A DNA stretch of 64,000 nucleotides, from the NCBI RefSeq assembly GCF_947499945.1, contig NZ_CANMQD010000001.1, positions 62,001 to 126,000 on the forward strand. Reading direction: 5' to 3'. The DNA is from an uncultured Sulfitobacter sp. (lineage in GTDB: Bacteria; Pseudomonadota; Alphaproteobacteria; Rhodobacterales; Rhodobacteraceae). The notes beneath the pieces were generated by a model, which worked only from the letters and a program-made list of their open reading frames with translations, was not told the DNA's origin and did not search any database. Position 1 is the first letter of the stretch, and each line of letters starts with the position of its first letter. This document shows positions 1 through 9,449 of the stretch, one piece after another. The position numbers were made by a program, and so were the translations under genes.

Positions 1-888
1 GACACCCGCGTCGGTGTCGCCTTTAACGAATTCAACATCTCGCAGGACTCCACCACACTTGAGGACCCCTCCGAGATCACCCCTCACGCCGCCATCACCC
101 TGCGCTACCCCCTGTCCAAAACAAGTACAGCAGGCATCAGCCAAGTGCTGGAACCCGTGGTACAGCTCAGCTGGACAGGCGGCAACCGCCTCGACATCCC
201 GAACGAAGAAAGCACATTGGTCGAGTTTGATCAGGGAAACCTGCTCAGCCTGTCGCGTTTTCCCCGCGCGGACCGCCGCGAACGCGGCGCTATGGCTGCG
301 ATTGGCGTCGGCTGGTCGCGGTTTAACCCCGCAGGCTGGGATGCGCATATCAGCGTGGGCCAAGTGTTTCGCGAGGACAATGACACCTCGTTCTCTACCA
401 CCTCTGGTCTCGACGGCCTTTCGTCCGACTTTCTCATAGCGGGCCAAATAGCCTCGAGTGATGGTGTCAGCCTGACGGGGCGCAGCCTGTTCGAGCAGGA
501 CTTCACCCTGTCCAAAGCCGAATTGCGCGGCGATTATGCCTTTAAACGCGGACGCATCGGGGGCTCTTATGTCTGGCTTCAGGACGACCTTGAGGAAGAT
601 CGCGCCACGGAAGTTTCCGAATTCACCCTCGACGGTAGCTACAAGATAAATGAGTTCTGGACCGCTTCCGCCGACTGGCGCTACGATATCGCATCAGACC
701 GCGCCGCAACCGCAGGCCTTGGCCTAAGCTACGAAAATGAATGTGTGACCCTTAACCTCACCGTCGAACGCAGCTATACAACCTCAACAAGTGTTGAGCC
801 CTCAACCGATTTTGGATTTAACGTCGGTCTGCGGGGCTTTTCCGCTGATACCGGAACAGAAAGATACGCGTCCTCATGTTCAAACTAA
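1..888 (+). CDS. lptD: LPS-assembly protein LptD, C-terminal part (5' end outside window)
   Basis: LptD is the outer-membrane beta-barrel that, with LptE, inserts lipopolysaccharide into the outer leaflet. The frame is open from base 1 with no start, so only the last 295 residues are present. The visible part has alternating barrel-strand character and the family pattern 'LVEFDQGNLLSLSRFPRADR', then repeated aromatic and glycine strands. It ends in a short tail with a cysteine (YASSCSN). The stop overlaps the start of surA by 13 bases, and surA delivers barrel proteins, so the pair fits the usual lptD-surA order. Identity rests on the motif plus the downstream genes; the N-terminal OstA domain cannot be checked here. 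Confidence 0.88.
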   Translation, partial: DTRVGVAFNEFNISQDSTTLEDPSEITPHAAITLRYPLSKTSTAGISQVLEPVVQLSWTGGNRLDIPNEESTLVEFDQGNLLSLSRFPRADRRERGAMAAIGVGWSRFNPAGWDAHISVGQVFREDNDTSFSTTSGLDGLSSDFLIAGQIASSDGVSLTGRSLFEQDFTLSKAELRGDYAFKRGRIGGSYVWLQDDLEEDRATEVSEFTLDGSYKINEFWTASADWRYDIASDRAATAGLGLSYENECVTLNLTVERSYTTSTSVEPSTDFGFNVGLRGFSADTGTERYASSCSN

Positions 889-2093
889 AACCTGCCCTCG
901 CCGCCGTGGCAATCATTGCCGCCCTAGCCGGTCCTGCCACTGCGCAAAACATGTTCGCCCCTGCGGCCACTGTGAACGATACCGTTGTGACGGAGTTCGA
1001 AGTCGAACAGCGCGTGCGCTTCCTCAAAATCCTCAATGCTCGTGGCGCGACCCGCAAAGCAGCCATTGAGAGCCTGATCAACGAGCGTCTGCGCGGTGAG
1101 GCCATTCGCGATGCCGGCCTGCAACTGACCGAGGAAGGCATCAACGATGCCCTCGAAGAGTTTGCCAGCCGTGCCAATCTGACCCGCGCCGAGTTTACAA
1201 CCGCTCTCGCCCGCGCTGGCGTTGAAAAAGAAACCTACCGCGACTTCGTAATCAACGGCATTGCATGGCGTGACTTGATCCGCGCCCGCTATGGTGCTCG
1301 CGTTACCATTTCCGAGGCCGAAATTGACCGCGCACTAGCATCGCAAAGCGGCGGCAGCTCCAACATCCGCGTGCTAGTGTCGGAAATCATCATTCCTGCC
1401 CCTCCCCAACGCGCGGCTCAAGTCGCCGCCATCGCCGAGCAGATATCGGAGAGCCAGTCCGCAAACGAGTTCTCGAACTTCGCCCGCAAATACTCCGCAA
1501 CTGCCTCACGTGGCGCAGGCGGACGCCTCCCGTGGCAAGCGCTCAGCGATCTGCCCCCCTCCTTGCAGCCGCTGATCCTGTCGCTGGCTCCCGGTGAAGT
1601 AACCCAGCCCCTGAATATCCCGAACGCGGTGGCCCTATTCCAGCTGCGCGATATCGAGGAAACAGGCAAACCCTCGAAGAAATATTCGGCCATCGAATAT
1701 GCCGCCTATTACATGGCCGGGGGCCGCTCCGAGGAAACGCTGCAACAGGCGGCAAACCTTAAGGCCCAAGTTGACGTCTGCGACGATCTCTACGCCTTCG
1801 CAAAAGGCCAGCCCGACTCTGTGCTGGACCGTGAAACCCTGCCGCCCTCCAAAATCCCGCAGGATTTCGCGATTGAGCTCAGCAAACTGGACGAAGGCGA
1901 AGTCTCGACTGCTCTGACCCGCTCAAACGGCCAAGCGTTGGTATTCTTGATGATGTGCGGTAAAACAGCCGAGCAAAACGCCGACGTTAGCCGCGAAGAT
2001 GTGGCTTCCTCCATCCGCCAGCGTCGGCTCTCTGGTTTCGCCGACAGCCTGCTGGCCGAGCTGCGGTCCGAAGCGCGTATTAGCCTGAAATGA
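876..2093 (+). CDS. surA: Periplasmic chaperone / peptidyl-prolyl isomerase SurA
   Basis: SurA escorts unfolded outer-membrane proteins across the periplasm to the BAM complex. The 405-residue product begins with a Sec signal peptide (MFKLKPALAAVAII.., cleavage near ATAQ, about residue 24). A SurA N-terminal helical domain follows (about 30-150, with 'FLKILNARGATRKAAIESLINERL'-like helices), then one parvulin-type PPIase domain (about 165-275, containing RGAGGRLPW and LSLAPGEVTQPL). The C-terminal helical part completes the chaperone core. Start ATG lies inside the end of lptD, and the stop overlaps pdxA by 4 bases, so translation is probably coupled. Only one parvulin domain is seen, as is common in this order. 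Confidence 0.9.
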   Translation: MFKLKPALAAVAIIAALAGPATAQNMFAPAATVNDTVVTEFEVEQRVRFLKILNARGATRKAAIESLINERLRGEAIRDAGLQLTEEGINDALEEFASRANLTRAEFTTALARAGVEKETYRDFVINGIAWRDLIRARYGARVTISEAEIDRALASQSGGSSNIRVLVSEIIIPAPPQRAAQVAAIAEQISESQSANEFSNFARKYSATASRGAGGRLPWQALSDLPPSLQPLILSLAPGEVTQPLNIPNAVALFQLRDIEETGKPSKKYSAIEYAAYYMAGGRSEETLQQAANLKAQVDVCDDLYAFAKGQPDSVLDRETLPPSKIPQDFAIELSKLDEGEVSTALTRSNGQALVFLMMCGKTAEQNADVSREDVASSIRQRRLSGFADSLLAELRSEARISLK

Positions 2094-3049
2094 AGCCGGT
2101 CATTCTGACCTGTGGTGAACCCGCAGGCATCGGTCCCGAAGTGGCTGCCCGTGCGTGGGCGGCCCTTGCAGACCGCATTCCTATGGTCTGGCTTGGTGAT
2201 CCGCGCCACTTGCCCCGAGGCACAGTGCATGAGGTCATTAATGACATGTCACAAGCCGCTGAAATTTCTCCCACGGCCTTACCCGTCCTCGCCCATCCCT
2301 TCGCTGGCTCTGCCGTTGCAGGCATCCCCGATCCCGCCAATGCGATTGGTGTAATTGATGTGATTGCCCGCGCTGTCGATTTGGTCCAGTCGGGTCATGC
2401 CGCCGCAATTTGCACCGCCCCCATCCACAAAAAAGCCCTCAAAGACGGCGCAGATTTCGCCTATCCGGGCCATACCGAATACCTTGCAGCCCTCGCAGGT
2501 GGTTGCGATGTCGTGATGATGCTTGCCTCCGACCAATTGCGCGTGGTCCCTGCGACCATCCACATCGCCCTGTCCGAAGTGCCAACTGCACTAACCCCCG
2601 CAGGCCTGCGCCGCACGATCGAGATCACCCACAGCAGCCTGCAGACCCAATTCGGCATCGCCAATCCCCGCATTGCCATCAGCGGCCTGAACCCCCACGC
2701 AGGCGAAGGGGGTGCCATGGGCAGCGAAGAGCTCGACTGGATGAATGCGCTTGTCGCCCAGATGCAGACCGAGGGGTTTGATCTCAAAGGACCACTGCCT
2801 GCTGACACGATGTTCCACGCCGCTGCCCGCGCCCGCTACGACGCGGCCATCGCCATGTACCACGATCAGGCCCTTATCCCGATCAAGACCCTCGACTTCG
2901 ACAAGGGGGTGAACGTGACCCTCGGCCTGCCCTTTATCCGCACTTCCCCCGATCACGGCACAGCATTTGACATCGCAGGCAAAGGCCTCGCCAACCCCAC
3001 CAGCATGATCGAGGCAATCCGTATGGCCCATAGGATGAGCACAACATGA
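2090..3049 (+). CDS. pdxA: 4-hydroxythreonine-4-phosphate dehydrogenase
   Basis: PdxA oxidises 4-phosphohydroxy-L-threonine with NAD in the DXP-dependent pathway to pyridoxal 5'-phosphate. The 319-residue protein has the family hallmarks: '[11 protein letters not shown]' near the N-terminus, the metal-binding histidine in 'YPGHTEYLA', the substrate region '[10 protein letters not shown]', and '[10 protein letters not shown]' with the second metal histidine. Length is normal for the family. It starts in the ATGA overlap with surA and ends in an ATGA overlap with rsmA, the classic surA-pdxA-rsmA order of proteobacteria. Confidence 0.96.
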   Translation: MKPVILTCGEPAGIGPEVAARAWAALADRIPMVWLGDPRHLPRGTVHEVINDMSQAAEISPTALPVLAHPFAGSAVAGIPDPANAIGVIDVIARAVDLVQSGHAAAICTAPIHKKALKDGADFAYPGHTEYLAALAGGCDVVMMLASDQLRVVPATIHIALSEVPTALTPAGLRRTIEITHSSLQTQFGIANPRIAISGLNPHAGEGGAMGSEELDWMNALVAQMQTEGFDLKGPLPADTMFHAAARARYDAAIAMYHDQALIPIKTLDFDKGVNVTLGLPFIRTSPDHGTAFDIAGKGLANPTSMIEAIRMAHRMSTT

Positions 3050-3888
3050 GCGGCATCGACAATCTTCCTCCGTTGCGCGAGGTCATCGACACCTATGACC
3101 TCCAAGCGCGTAAATCGCTGGGCCAGAACTTCCTTCTCGATCTTAATCTTACCGCCAAAATTGCACGCCAAGCAGGCGATCTGACCCAATGCGATGTGCT
3201 GGAAATCGGCCCCGGCCCAGGCGGCCTCACACGCGGCTTGCTTTCGGAAGGTGCGCGCAAAGTCCTCGCCATTGAGAAAGACAGCCGCTGCATCCCCGCC
3301 CTGAACGAGATCGCAAACGCATACCCGAACCGCCTCCAAATCATTGACGGCGACGCGCTCGAAGTGGACCCGCTTGCCTATCTCACCCCGCCCATCCGCG
3401 TGGCCGCAAACCTGCCGTACAACATCGGTACCGAACTCTTGGTCCGTTGGCTCACCCCGCAAGAATGGCCACCCTTCTGGCAAAGCCTTACCTTGATGTT
3501 TCAACGCGAAGTGGCCGAACGTATCGTCGCCAAACCGGGGAGCAAAGCCTACGGTCGCCTTGCCCTGTTGGCCCAATGGCGTGCAGATGCAAAAATCGTG
3601 ATCACCCTGCCGCCCGAAGCTTTCTCGCCCCCACCCAAAGTCTCAAGCGCCGTGGTCCACCTCACAGCGTTGGCAGAGCCGCGTTTCCCCGCCGATGCCG
3701 CTATCCTGTCGCGCACAGTCGCCGCAGCTTTCAACCAGCGCCGCAAAATGCTCCGCTCTGCCCTGAAGGGCACCGCACCCGATATTGAGGACCGCCTGAT
3801 CGCCGCAGGCCTCAAACCCACCGACCGCGCTGAACAAATCCCGCTTGAAGGTTTCTGCGCGCTGGCCCGAGAACTGGCAAAACCTTAA
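3046..3888 (+). CDS. rsmA: 16S rRNA dimethyladenosine methyltransferase (KsgA/RsmA)
   Basis: RsmA dimethylates two adjacent adenosines near the 3' end of 16S rRNA during small-subunit maturation. The 280-residue sequence shows '[10 protein letters not shown]' near the N-terminus, the SAM-binding loop '[10 protein letters not shown]' (about 51-60), the acidic ribose-binding region after it, and the catalytic '[11 protein letters not shown]' motif (NLPY). The C-terminal rRNA-binding helical part contains '[14 protein letters not shown]'. It is the last gene of the lptD operon, overlapping pdxA by 4 bases, and is followed by a convergent hairpin region. Confidence 0.96.
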   Translation: MSGIDNLPPLREVIDTYDLQARKSLGQNFLLDLNLTAKIARQAGDLTQCDVLEIGPGPGGLTRGLLSEGARKVLAIEKDSRCIPALNEIANAYPNRLQIIDGDALEVDPLAYLTPPIRVAANLPYNIGTELLVRWLTPQEWPPFWQSLTLMFQREVAERIVAKPGSKAYGRLALLAQWRADAKIVITLPPEAFSPPPKVSSAVVHLTALAEPRFPADAAILSRTVAAAFNQRRKMLRSALKGTAPDIEDRLIAAGLKPTDRAEQIPLEGFCALARELAKP

Positions 3889-3938
3889 GCCGTTTCTTCA
3901 TTTGGCCTCAAAACTCAGCCTAAAAACTCAGGGGGAAC

Positions 3939-4043
3939 CGGTGCGCAGCACCGATGGGGTTTGGCCCCTTACCAATTTCCAAAACCGCACCCCCAAAAAC
4001 TAATGTCCCAAAAGCAAAAAGCCCCGCATAGCAGGGCCTTTTG
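3939..4043. terminator. Convergent intergenic hairpins between rsmA and the DUF4167 gene
   Basis: Three inverted repeats lie in the 161-base gap between converging genes: cggtgc-gca-gcaccg at 3939-3953, ggggtttggcccc just after it (about 3956-3968), and an imperfect A/T-flanked hairpin at 4017-4043 (aaaagccccgc / gcagggcctttt) whose arms run into A and T tracts on both sides. The last has the shape of a bidirectional intrinsic terminator serving both the rsmA operon and the DUF4167 gene. One mismatch or bulge is in its stem. Confidence 0.55.
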
Positions 4044-4049
4044 TTTAAA

Positions 4050-4658
4050 TCATTCCGCCGCTTCGGGCTGGTCGCCGCCCTCGGCCTTTGGTGCATCATC
4101 ACCTTTTGGCTTGGGCTTACGCCGTGGGGCACGGCGGGTCTTTGGCTTGGGCTCAGGCGCAGTCTCGGGTGTCTCAACCAAGGTGCTGCCCTCATCGCCT
4201 GCATCAGGCTGGGGCTGCTCAGAAGGGTCGCTCACCACCTCGGGCTGCTCGGCAGATTCGCGTTCCTGACGCTCCATCCGCTCGTTGCGCTCACGGTCAC
4301 GCTCGGCCTGACGCTCGCGGTTAAGACGGTCCTGTTCGTCACGCTCGGCTTGGCGTTCACGGTTGGCTTTTTCCTGCTCTTCACGCTTGGCGTCGATTTC
4401 TTTTTGCGCCTCGGACAACAGTCGCAGGTAATGCTCGGCGTGCTGTTGGAAGTTCTCCATCGCAACGCGGTCATTGCTCAGCTGTGCATCACGCGCCAGC
4501 TGGTTATATTTCTCGATCACCTGACTGGGGGTCCCGCGCACTTTGCCCTCGGGACCGGAGCTGTCGAACACACGGTTGACGACATTGCCACCCTGATTGT
4601 TGCCACCGCCACGGTTGCGGTTTTTATTGTTACGCGAACGCGATCTTTGAGGTTTCAT
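4050..4658 (-). CDS. DUF4167 domain protein
   Basis: Alphaproteobacterial protein of unknown function. The 202 residues start with a basic, Asn/Gly-rich stretch (MKPQRSRSRNNKNRNR..) followed by the conserved block 'EGKVRGTPSQVIEKYNQLA' and 'ENFQQHAEHYLRLL' (about 37-80) that defines DUF4167. A long highly charged coiled-coil-like segment rich in Glu, Arg and Gln (about 84-150) and an acidic/Pro tail with a Lys/Arg patch (RRAPRRKPKPK) follow. Its place downstream of prfA-prmC is conserved in the class. The basic ends suggest nucleic-acid binding, but that is only inference. Confidence 0.82.
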   Translation of the reverse strand: MKPQRSRSRNNKNRNRGGGNNQGGNVVNRVFDSSGPEGKVRGTPSQVIEKYNQLARDAQLSNDRVAMENFQQHAEHYLRLLSEAQKEIDAKREEQEKANRERQAERDEQDRLNRERQAERDRERNERMERQERESAEQPEVVSDPSEQPQPDAGDEGSTLVETPETAPEPKPKTRRAPRRKPKPKGDDAPKAEGGDQPEAAE

Positions 4659-4855
4659 AGAGGGGGTCAGCCTTTTGGTGCTGTTATTTGGTCAGGCCAT
4701 CAGTGCGCTTGGCGCATATTGTCGGCACGTTGAGATGTTGGGCATAAGCCGCGCGGGACCGTCCGTGGACGTTCATCACTGCAACGCCTTATCAATAGCC
4801 CCGAGCACCCCTTAGAGGCAAGAGCGAATAGAGCAAAAAACAAGCAATTATCACC

Positions 4856-5692
4856 CTAAGCGGGATTTTGTGCGATAATAACACGGTCACGGCCGTCCAG
4901 ATCAGGGAGAATCCTGATATCGGCCCACCCTGCCTCCACAAACAACGAAGCGACCTCCGATCCCTGCTTCCAGCCGATTTCGAACATCACGCGTCCACCG
5001 ACTGCCAGATACTCTTGCGCCCTTGACGCAATCAACTGGTAAGCACTCAGCCCGTCCGCACCATCCGTCAAGGCGATCGCCGGCTCATGCAGGGCAAGTT
5101 CAGGGGCAATTTCCTTCATCTCTGCAATCGACAGATAGGGTGGATTGCTCACAATCAGATCAAACCGTCCCTCCACGGCATCAAACCAATCGGACTGGAT
5201 CACCTCCGCCCGCTCGGTCACACCGTGCAGCACCGCATTGGCGCTCGCTTGCAGACAGGCCGCCTCTGACACGTCAACGCCAAGCCCTGTCGCAGTCGGA
5301 TTCTCTGCGAGAAGCGTGACAAGAATACAGCCCGATCCCGTCCCCAGATCCAGCACTCGCTCGAATGGGGCCGACAATGCCGCCTCTACAAGGCTCTCTG
5401 TCTCGGGCCGCGGGTCCAGCACATCGCGGCTGATCTTGAACTTGCGCCCGTAAAACGCACGCTCCCCCACAAGTTGCGACACAGGCACACGCACAGCACG
5501 CAAGGAAATAAGGTGCTCGTAGCGCTCTGATATCTCTGGGGCGATCTCTTCAGGGGCAATTAATGTCACCCGTGCTGCATCCACGCTCGCCGCATGGGCC
5601 AGCAATATCCGCGCATCGCGTGCAGGGTCAGGAACCCCCGCCGCCCGCAGCTTTGCTGTTGCCGCAGCCATGGCAACGGCCGCTGTGGTCAT
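4856..5692 (-). CDS. prmC: Release factor glutamine N5-methyltransferase
   Basis: PrmC methylates the glutamine of the GGQ motif in release factors RF1 and RF2, raising termination efficiency. The 278-residue protein has an N-terminal helical domain (about 1-90), the SAM-binding loop '[10 protein letters not shown]' (about 113-122), and the catalytic 'NPPY' at 183-186. It overlaps the upstream prfA, its own substrate gene, by 4 bases, so the two are probably translated together. This linkage makes the identification secure among the many N5/N6 methyltransferases. Confidence 0.95.
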   Translation of the reverse strand: MTTAAVAMAAATAKLRAAGVPDPARDARILLAHAASVDAARVTLIAPEEIAPEISERYEHLISLRAVRVPVSQLVGERAFYGRKFKISRDVLDPRPETESLVEAALSAPFERVLDLGTGSGCILVTLLAENPTATGLGVDVSEAACLQASANAVLHGVTERAEVIQSDWFDAVEGRFDLIVSNPPYLSIAEMKEIAPELALHEPAIALTDGADGLSAYQLIASRAQEYLAVGGRVMFEIGWKQGSEVASLFVEAGWADIRILPDLDGRDRVIIAQNPA

Positions 5693-6738
5693 TGCCCCAT
5701 CTCCGCAAGCATCTTGGCCTGCGCATCCGCCGTGAGCGCATCAACAATCTCGTCCAGATCGCCCTGCATCACCGCATCCAACTTATAGAGCGTGAGGTTA
5801 ATGCGGTGGTCTGTCAGCCGCCCCTGCGGGAAATTATAGGTCCGTATCCGCTCCGAGCGGTCGCCACTGCCAACTTGAGACGCACGGCTGTCAGAGCGTT
5901 CCGTATCAATCCGCATCCGCTCCGCATCATACAGGCGGGCTTTGAGCACCTGCATGGCAATCTCGCGGTTGCGGTGTTGGGATTTCTCGGAACTTGTCAC
6001 CACAATCCCCGTAGGAATATGCGTAATCCGCACGGCCGAATCGGTGGTGTTCACGTGCTGCCCCCCCGCGCCTGAACTGCGGTAAGTATCAATGCGAATA
6101 TCCGTCGTGGCAATCTGGATGTCGACATCCTCCGCCTCGGGCAGCACCGCCACAGTCGCGGCTGATGTATGCACCCGCCCCTGGCTTTCCGTGCTTGGCA
6201 CACGCTGCACACGGTGCACGCCGCTTTCGTACTTCAGGCGCGCAAAAACGTTTTCGCCCGTGATATGCGCCACAACTTCCTTGACCCCGCCCAGTTCGGT
6301 CATCTGCTGTTCGATCAGGTCAACTTTCCAACCGCGCGCCTCGGAATACCGGATGTACATCCGAAGCAGGTCCGCTGCGAACAACGCCGCCTCATCCCCA
6401 CCCGTCCCGGGCCGGATCTCCAACATCGCGGGCCGCGCATCGGCCTCATCCTTTGGCAATAGCGCCAGTTGCAAGGATGCTTCTGCCGCAGGCAGCACAT
6501 GCTCGATCTCGTAAATCTCGTCTTTTGCCATCGCCGCCATCTCTGGATCGGCCAGCATCTCGCGTGCGCCTTCAAGATTTTCCAGCAACACGCGGTAGGC
6601 CGCAATCTCCTCCACCACAGGGCGCAGATCGCTGTATTCTTTGGCCAGCTTGGAAATATCTCCGCCATCAGTACTCATCGCCGCTTCGAGATACTCGAAA
6701 CGGGCAGTAATCTGGGCAAGGCGGTCCATAGGTATCAT
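5689..6738 (-). CDS. prfA: Peptide chain release factor 1
   Basis: RF1 recognises UAA and UAG stop codons and triggers peptidyl-tRNA hydrolysis. The 349-residue protein carries the RF1 type of recognition motif in '[12 protein letters not shown]' (P-S-T at about 181-183, equivalent to the PxT tripeptide) and the catalytic 'GGQ' at about 225-227 within '[10 protein letters not shown]'. The PxT tripeptide separates it from RF2 (SPF). A second in-frame ATG three codons in (at 6729) would give MDRLAQ.. and is an equally plausible start. First gene of the prfA-prmC-DUF4167 run. Confidence 0.96.
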   Translation of the reverse strand: MIPMDRLAQITARFEYLEAAMSTDGGDISKLAKEYSDLRPVVEEIAAYRVLLENLEGAREMLADPEMAAMAKDEIYEIEHVLPAAEASLQLALLPKDEADARPAMLEIRPGTGGDEAALFAADLLRMYIRYSEARGWKVDLIEQQMTELGGVKEVVAHITGENVFARLKYESGVHRVQRVPSTESQGRVHTSAATVAVLPEAEDVDIQIATTDIRIDTYRSSGAGGQHVNTTDSAVRITHIPTGIVVTSSEKSQHRNREIAMQVLKARLYDAERMRIDTERSDSRASQVGSGDRSERIRTYNFPQGRLTDHRINLTLYKLDAVMQGDLDEIVDALTADAQAKMLAEMGQ

Positions 6739-6800
6739 GCGCTTGGGAGTGGCCTATGAAAACACTTTGGTCAAGAGCAGCGTCATGGTATAAAGGAGGT

Positions 6801-7112
6801 ATGAAACGATTTGCATTCCTTATCGCTCTACTCCCGCTCACCGCTCAGGCTCAGGGCGTCACAAAAGCCAAGACAATCGACTGCTACTGCACGGACAGCA
6901 CAGGCGGGCGGATTGAGCTGGGCGAAAGCATTTGCCTAAACGTTGGCGGGCGCATGTTCACGGCCCAATGCCAGATGTCGCTCAACGTGCCCATGTGGCG
7001 CGAGACACAAGAAGGCTGCCTCAGCTCGGACTTGAACTTACCCTTCAGCCCGCTTGACCCGCGCACGCTCCAGCAGCCCGTCCAGACGTTTGGCGTTCAC
7101 CCCAAGGTCTGA
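6801..7112 (+). CDS. Small secreted cysteine-containing protein, unknown function
   Basis: I do not recognise the family. The open frame reaches back to an ATG at 6756, but the ATG at 6801 gives a clean signal peptide (MKRFAFLIALLPLTAQAQ) and has an AGGAGG six bases long just before it. The spacing of one base is unusually short, which weakens the ribosome-site argument. The mature part of about 85 residues has four cysteines (IDCYC, SICLN, AQCQM, EGCLSS; five counting both in CYC), so disulfides in the periplasm are likely. Its last 75 bases overlap the 3' end of the convergent DUF1499 gene, so one of the two C-termini is under double constraint. Confidence 0.6.
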   Translation: MKRFAFLIALLPLTAQAQGVTKAKTIDCYCTDSTGGRIELGESICLNVGGRMFTAQCQMSLNVPMWRETQEGCLSSDLNLPFSPLDPRTLQQPVQTFGVHPKV

Positions 7113-7460
7113 TTTGCCGAACCGCAAGCGTGCATAGAGCTTGATCTGATCGCCGTCCTGCTCGATCGTGGTATAGTCAGGGAAACCCATCCATTTGGAG
7201 CGGGTAATATAGGTCAACCGCCCCTCACCCACACCACCAGCAATCAACTCAGTGCGGGGCAAGGCCAGCATCTGCTGGTGCAGATCCGACAGCAAGCCTG
7301 GCGTGGATTGTACAACTCGACCCGACCAGCCTTCCCCGTCCGTGTTCTCTGCATCGCCAATCGGCTTGTGCCAGCGCGATACATCCGTCGGCGCCAGACG
7401 GACAAACGCCATGCCCGAAACCACAGCTAGAACTAAAATTACCCAAACCATTTTACGCAT
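7038..7460 (-). CDS. DUF1499 family protein, membrane-anchored
   Basis: About 140 residues with one N-terminal hydrophobic segment (MVWVILVLAVVSGMAFV) and a C-terminal block 'GFPDYTTIEQDG..LYARLRFGKSDLGVN' typical of DUF1499, a family of unknown function. The open frame extends to a GTG at 7478; the ATG at 7460 (MRKMVW..) places the membrane segment directly at the N-terminus and is preferred, but no strong ribosome site decides it. It lies 22-40 bases beyond the stop of the minus-strand ureohydrolase gene and could be co-transcribed with it. Its end overlaps the plus-strand gene 6801-7112 by 75 bases. Confidence 0.72.
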   Translation of the reverse strand: MRKMVWVILVLAVVSGMAFVRLAPTDVSRWHKPIGDAENTDGEGWSGRVVQSTPGLLSDLHQQMLALPRTELIAGGVGEGRLTYITRSKWMGFPDYTTIEQDGDQIKLYARLRFGKSDLGVNAKRLDGLLERARVKRAEG

Positions 7461-7499
7461 CCCTGTGTTACCCACCACACGCCCAGAGCGGGCCTTGCT

Positions 7500-8447
7500 T
7501 CACCTGTACGCAACTCCGGGCAGTACACACAACATCTCATATAGTAAATTTGCCGCCGTTAGCGCGGTATTGCCGCTTGGGTCATAAGGCGGTGACACTT
7601 CGACCAGATCGCCACCGACGATGTTCAGCCCTTTAAGGCCGCGAATAAGCTCCAGTGCTTGCGGTGTTGTCAGCCCACCAATCTCTGGCGTGCCAGTTCC
7701 GGGCGCATACGCAGGGTCCAAACTATCAATATCATAGGTCACATAAGTTGGCGTGTCGCCGATATCGCGCCTGATCTCCCCCGCCAGTTGCGCCAATGAG
7801 CGCCCCCACAACTCCTCCGCAGGCCATTGTTGGAACCCCCAGCCTACCGCCTCGCTAAAATCAGTCGCAGCATATCCCGTGCCGCGTATCCCGATCTGAT
7901 AGGTCTTCTCGGGCCGGATCAACCCTTCCTCATAAGCGCGGCGAAACACCGTGCCGTGGGTCTCTTTCTCACCGAACATCTCGTCGTTTACATCTGCATG
8001 CGCATCCACATGCACCAGCGCCACAGGTCCGTGCCGCTTTGCCATCGCCCGCAGGATCGGCAGGGTAATTGAATGATCCCCCCCCATCGCCAACGGCATC
8101 GCATCATACATGAGGATCTGATCGTAACTCTCCTTAATGATTGACAAACTATCTTTTAAGGAAAACGTATTAATCGCCAGATCACCAATGTCTGCCACTT
8201 GCAAACTGTCAAAGGGTGCCGCCCCTGTGGCCAAGTTATAGGGCCGCAACATCGCGCTTTCCGACCTAATCTGCTTGGGGCCAAACCGAGTGCCGGAGCG
8301 CCACGAGGTGCCGATATCCATCGGAATCCCCAGCACTGCCACATCCAGCCCCTTGAGGTCATTCACCGCAGGCAGCCGCATAAACGTTCCCGGCCCCGAA
8401 AAACGCGCCAGCTCGTTGCCGCCAATCGGCTGGTTCTTATCAGTCAT
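7500..8447 (-). CDS. Ureohydrolase of the agmatinase/arginase superfamily, copy 1
   Basis: Predicted to hydrolyse a guanidino compound to urea plus an amine at a binuclear Mn centre. The 315-residue protein has all metal motifs: GGDHS (122-126), DAHAD (148-152) and DIDSLDP (239-245), with the late conserved 'GGDLVEVSPPYD'. The metal set is complete, so activity is expected, but the substrate (agmatine, guanidinobutyrate, guanidinopropionate, guanidine and so on) cannot be read from motifs. It is 21 bases downstream of a paralogue with a different residue after GGDH. The gene is the third of a minus-strand run that begins with an M20 amidohydrolase. Confidence 0.88.
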   Translation of the reverse strand: MTDKNQPIGGNELARFSGPGTFMRLPAVNDLKGLDVAVLGIPMDIGTSWRSGTRFGPKQIRSESAMLRPYNLATGAAPFDSLQVADIGDLAINTFSLKDSLSIIKESYDQILMYDAMPLAMGGDHSITLPILRAMAKRHGPVALVHVDAHADVNDEMFGEKETHGTVFRRAYEEGLIRPEKTYQIGIRGTGYAATDFSEAVGWGFQQWPAEELWGRSLAQLAGEIRRDIGDTPTYVTYDIDSLDPAYAPGTGTPEIGGLTTPQALELIRGLKGLNIVGGDLVEVSPPYDPSGNTALTAANLLYEMLCVLPGVAYR

Positions 8448-8468
8448 TTCAGTCTCATTCGTTTCTAA

Positions 8469-9449
8469 TTACTGCCCAACCCCTTGAGGTTGACGCATAC
8501 GCGCGCCCAAAAGGCAGCATATTTCCGTCGCCACATGCGCCCCAGCAATCGCAGTGGCCCCTGTGGTATCAAACGGCGGCGACACTTCGACAATGTCCCC
8601 GCCCCGTATGTTAATCCCTGCCAGATCGCGCAGCATCGCCGCCGCCTGCCAGCTGGTCAATCCACCCCAAACAGGCGTGCCTGTCCCCGGTGCAAAGGCG
8701 GGATCAAGCGCATCTATATCAAATGTGAGGTATGTAGGGTTATTCCCTAATATTTTCTTAATCTTTGCCACTGCCGCAGCAGTCCCGCCCTCATGCACTT
8801 CGCGTGCATCAATGGTCGTCACGCCCATCGTGTCAGGGTTATGGGTCCGAATGCCCACCTGAATAGAGGTCGCAGGATCAATATAGCCCAGCTTGATCGC
8901 CTTATAAAACATGGTGCCGTGGTCAATCCGCTCCATGTCATCATCGACCCAAGTATCTGAATGCGCATCAAAATGCAGCAGGCTCATCGGCCCGAACTTC
9001 TCATAATAGGCCTTGAGAATCGGAAAGCTGATGTAGTGATCCCCGCCAAGGGCCACACTCGCCGCCCCCGCATCCAAAATGCCCGCAATATGCGCGGTCA
9101 ACGTGGCAGGAAACTCCGATACTTTTGCATAATCGAACGCAAGATCACCGTAATCTACGATGGCCCGCTCGCTCATCACGTCAAAATCCCAGCCATAAGG
9201 CGGATCATAGGGCTGCAAGGCACTCGCCTCACGGATCGCCCGTGGCCCCAGCCGCGTGCCCGTGCGGTTTGTCACCGCTTGGTCAAACGGCACACCCGTC
9301 ACGGCAATATCCACACCCGTCAAATCCTTGGTGTACTTGCGCCGCAAAAATGACGTGGCCCCGCCAAAGGCATTCTCGAAACTCGGCCCCTTGAGATCAT
9401 CGCGCATAAACGCCTGATCTACTTGGCTCTTTGCATCCTCCAGACCCAT
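8469..9449 (-). CDS. Ureohydrolase of the agmatinase/arginase superfamily, copy 2
   Basis: Second Mn-dependent ureohydrolase, 326 residues. Metal motifs are GGDHY (135-139), DAHSD (161-165) and DIDALDP, with 'GGDIVEVSPPFDT' near the end. The two copies differ most in the N-terminal arm and around the active-site loops; here Tyr follows GGDH where copy 1 has Ser, a position close to the metals where guanidino-acid hydrolases vary, so the two copies probably take different substrates (inference). The ATG shares one base with the amidohydrolase stop (TAATG), so its translation is tightly coupled to that gene. Confidence 0.88.
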   Translation of the reverse strand: MGLEDAKSQVDQAFMRDDLKGPSFENAFGGATSFLRRKYTKDLTGVDIAVTGVPFDQAVTNRTGTRLGPRAIREASALQPYDPPYGWDFDVMSERAIVDYGDLAFDYAKVSEFPATLTAHIAGILDAGAASVALGGDHYISFPILKAYYEKFGPMSLLHFDAHSDTWVDDDMERIDHGTMFYKAIKLGYIDPATSIQVGIRTHNPDTMGVTTIDAREVHEGGTAAAVAKIKKILGNNPTYLTFDIDALDPAFAPGTGTPVWGGLTSWQAAAMLRDLAGINIRGGDIVEVSPPFDTTGATAIAGAHVATEICCLLGARMRQPQGVGQ

